From: Deroplatys truncata
Taxonomy: Eukaryota > Arthropoda > Insecta > Mantodea > Mantidae
Length of the DNA: 64,000 bases
Assembly (NCBI GenBank): GCA_030765065.1
Contig: CM060990.1
Location: forward strand, 415,719,198 to 415,783,197
Direction: 5' to 3'
The position numbers were made by a program, and so were the translations under genes. The notes below the pieces were generated by a model, which ran no database searches, was not told where the DNA came from, and was given only the letters and a program-made list of their open reading frames with translations. Each line of letters opens with the position of its first letter. Within the stretch, counting starts at the first letter, position 1. Shown in pieces: positions 61,566 to 64,000 of this stretch.

Positions 61566-61664
61566 CTAAACAATGTAGTAGTAATATTGTATTTTAAGAC
61601 AGTGTTCCCCTTACAAAAAAGGACACGTGATAACTATAGAAGTGAAGTCAGAAACACCAGTGTA

Positions 61665-61955
61665 ATAACATGATACAATGGTTGTATTATAAGCTGTGTG
61701 TTTCAAAGTTTATGTATTATGTATTATTTAGGATAACAGCGACTTCAAAGAGACATATCAGAACAATAATGTGATAGAATGGTTGTATTATAAGCTGTAT
61801 GTTTAAAAGTTTATGTATTATGTATTATTTAGGATAACAGCGACTTCAAAGAGACATATCAGAACAATAACATGTTGGAATTGTTGTATTATAAGCTGTG
61901 TGTTTGAAAGCTTATGTATCAGTTAGGATAATAGCGATTTCAATGAGAAAGAGCG
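61665..61955 (+). repeat. ~101-bp tandem repeat, three copies
   Basis: Units start near 61,665, 61,765 and 61,866. Each contains GGTTGTATTATAAGCTGT and TAGGATAACAGCGACTTCAA. Confidence 0.9.
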
Positions 61956-62297
61956 GAGAAAGGGTGGAAGGAATACAATTTAACACCATAATGAAGCTCA
62001 TCACAATGATCTGTGTTTGTATTACTTAATTACAGAGTAAAACAAGACAGAGAGGGCCAGCAAGCTTCTAATATGCAAAGGAGACCTGGTGGTAAAATCA
62101 AGGTAATTATTATGCTAATTATATCCATTTTTGTTGAAATAACTGTACCTGTATTAACGCACTCGCCATTCACATTTTCATAATCATCCCCCACCAAAAA
62201 GAGGGAAGTAAGTCAGGGTATCACGTATCCAAGTTCAAAAGGAGAAGACATACATTTAAAAATGATTCGTAGGTTCATTAACTCGATGGGATTTCAT

Positions 62298-62343
62298 GAG
62301 AAATTTATCGTCGGCTTCTTAGATCCGCCGATAAATTTCCCAT
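62298..62343. repeat. Perfect-stem hairpin before the 3' LTR
   Basis: GAGAAATTTATCG..CGG and CCG..CGATAAATTTCCC form a stem of about 15 bp around a CTTCTTAGAT loop, directly ahead of the 3' LTR. Confidence 0.7.
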
Positions 62344-62354
62344 GATGGCATATA

Positions 62355-63887
62355 TGTGACCATACATTCTACCCGCACTTTAAAACAACATCTGGTCAGT
62401 CCATCGTAAACTACAAGCAGGTAGTTTTCCCCATTCCATTAACTAGACGGCCACTTTCTTTTGTAACATATCCCTACATGCTCAAGACAATATATACATG
62501 GTTTAGCTCGGGTTTGAAACCTGCGTGCCTTATCTTACATCTCAGACACCAGCGTGGAAAACCTAAGCATCTGTGTGTATAATAAAATATAAATTGACCA
62601 ACAAAGAAAAATATAATAATTTTGAAGAGCGAATAAATGCACAGAAATAACATCACGTGACTTGAGAAATCAAAATCAGGAACGAGAGAAGGGGAAAATC
62701 GTGTCATGGCGATTTTAGGTTTTTCTTGTTAAGAACGGTCCACCAAAATACCTTCGTGAAGCAGGACGTCGCACCAGGACACTCTAAGTAAATACTTTCG
62801 CGAACTAAGACATCGCACCAAGGGACTCCACCAAAATGCCTTTGTGAACCAGGACGTCGCACCAGAACACTACGTAAATACTTTCGCGAACTAAGACATC
62901 GCACCAAGGGACTCCACCAAAATACCTTCGCGAACCAGGACGTCGCACCAGAACACTCTACGTAAATACCTTCGCGAACTAAGACATCGCACCAAGGGAA
63001 TCCACCAAAATACCTTCGCGAACCAGGACGTCGCACCAGAACACTCTACGTAAATACTTTCGCGAACTAAGACATCGCACCAAGGGACTCCACCAAAATA
63101 CCTTCGCGAACCAGGACGTCGCACCAGAACATTCTACGTAAATACTTTCGCGAACTAAGACATCGCACCAAGGGACTCCACCAAAATACCTTCGCGAACC
63201 AGGACGACGCACCGGAACATTCTACGTAAATACTTTCGCGAACTAAGACATCGCACCAAGGGACTCCACCAAAATACCTTCGCGAAACAGGACGTCGCAC
63301 CAGAACACTCTACGTAAATACTTTCGCGAACTAAGACATCGCACCAAGGGACTCCACCAAAATAAATTCGCGAACCAAGACTTCGCACCAGAACACTCTA
63401 CGTAAATACTTTCGCGAACTAAGACATCGCACCAAGGGACTCCACCAAAATACCTTTGCGAACCAGGACGTCGCACCAGAACACTCTATGTAAATACTTT
63501 CGCGAACTAAGACATCGCACCAAGGGACTCCACCAAAATACCTTCGCGAACCAGGACGTCGCACCAGAACATTCTACTAAATACTTTCGCGAACTGAGAC
63601 GTCGCATCAGGGGAGCTCATTACCATAGCCAAACCATTTTCATCACATCACGTGGTGGCGAGTGTTACGGCAGATAAAGAACAAATCTTATGATACGAAG
63701 GAACTACAGTGCATTCATGTAACTGAGCAGCCAACCATAGCCAGGGTACCCACTCCTGAGACCAACAAAGAGAAACCTCATGCAAAACCCAGAAAACCTC
63801 CCACACCAAGGAACCTGTCGTAACCTCCTACCCCTCCCGCGTACAATTAACAACCATAAATTGTGAGACGACGAATGCACCGCCTCA
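62355..63887 (+). repeat. 3' LTR of Gypsy B
   Basis: 1,533 bp with ten 88-bp repeat units. Both flanks of the repeat region align with the 5' LTR. Confidence 0.9.
62740..63620 (+). repeat. 88-bp minisatellite inside the 3' LTR
   Basis: Ten units starting CCACCAAAATACCTTCGCGAA, the first at 62,740 and the last at 63,530. Each unit is itself two 44-bp halves that share TTCGCGAAC and TCGCACCA. Ladder-like frames of 77 codons on the minus strand are a by-product of the 88-bp period. Confidence 0.95.
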
Positions 63888-64000
63888 AGCGGTACATCAT
63901 CATAGGTATGAAATTTGCAGTCTTTTTAATATTGGATACTCACTGTTGCTTACTATACCATATTTGCAGCATATTTATTTTAGTAACACAGACGATCAAA

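Larger units (their letters stand above)
61566..62354. other. Non-coding 3' region of Gypsy B with tandem repeat and hairpin
   Basis: No env frame. Three copies of a ~101-bp unit occur at 61,665-61,955, the last with a deletion. A hairpin lies at 62,298-62,343. No strong polypurine tract abuts the 3' LTR; the nearest purine run, AAAAAGAGGGAAGTAAG, is near 62,197. Confidence 0.7.
54699..63887 (+). mobile_element. Ty3/Gypsy retrotransposon B, near complete but defective
   Basis: A 5' LTR at 54,699-55,532 and a 3' LTR at 62,355-63,887 start TGTGACC and end CA. AGCG target duplications are at 54,695-54,698 and 63,888-63,891. Between them are a primer site, gag fragments, protease, RT-RNase H and integrase in Gypsy order. 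The LTRs differ greatly in length (834 and 1,533 bp) because of an expanded 88-bp repeat. Frameshifts and an altered RT active site show that it is inactive. No env-like frame lies between pol and the 3' LTR. Confidence 0.95.

Noticed and set aside
61566-62354. env gene of Gypsy B
   Set aside because: No frame of useful length; the region is filled by a 101-bp tandem repeat and a hairpin.
62704-63607. Ladder of 77-codon minus-strand proteins
   Set aside because: They recur every 88 bp as a by-product of the LTR minisatellite and lie antisense within an LTR.

Overview
The window is repeat-rich eukaryotic DNA, most likely from a large arthropod (probably insect) genome. It holds tRNA-headed SINEs, an I-group LINE, two Ty3/Gypsy elements, a mariner, Polinton-type genes and a gag-only LTR element primed by tRNA-Lys(CUU). 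I found no convincing host gene, rRNA, intact tRNA or CRISPR. Apart from the giant palindrome, everything is an old or damaged mobile element.

Layout. 1-4.4 kb: unassigned, with a GC-rich island at 1.17-1.72 kb. 4.45-7.42 kb: decayed minus-strand LINE lacking its RT core and carrying a SINE. 7.4-17.3 kb: mostly unassigned, with two more SINEs and a fossil Polinton integrase at 12.4-13.0 kb. 17.6-22.4 kb: decayed minus-strand Gypsy element. 22.54-22.90 kb: a short terminal-inverted-repeat element (MITE). 23.1-26.3 kb: near full-length but heavily decayed DNA polymerase B. 28.68-50.85 kb: the giant palindrome. 50.9-52.6 kb: two diverged copies of an unknown repeat. 52.72-54.01 kb: a dead mariner. 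54.14-54.45 kb: a fourth SINE. 54.70-63.89 kb: an almost complete, defective Gypsy element with TSDs.

The main discovery is the palindrome. Each arm is about 9 kb and reads inward as: a terminal module, a ~69-bp tandem array, a 21-bp array, a ~30-bp/620-bp higher-order array, a ~1,180-codon Polinton-type PolB with an embedded EndoVII-like finger, and a promoter with a TATA box and a TGACGTCA site. Next come a duplicated ~280-bp block with a (GGT)n tract and a core of ~140-bp modules ending in Pol III B-box-like motifs. The arms meet around a ~127-bp asymmetric loop near 41,902. The outer ends match the ends of the 0.35-kb MITE at 22.54 kb, so the palindrome looks like a mobile unit with small internally deleted relatives. 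Both PolB copies are broken by different single-base indels.

A gag-only LTR retrotransposon (36,428-40,576, identical-length 976-bp LTRs) sits in the left arm only. The right arm keeps the empty site, which shows that the palindrome predates this insertion and argues against a simple read or assembly artefact. No transposase or integrase lies inside the palindrome, so mobilisation would need a factor from elsewhere.
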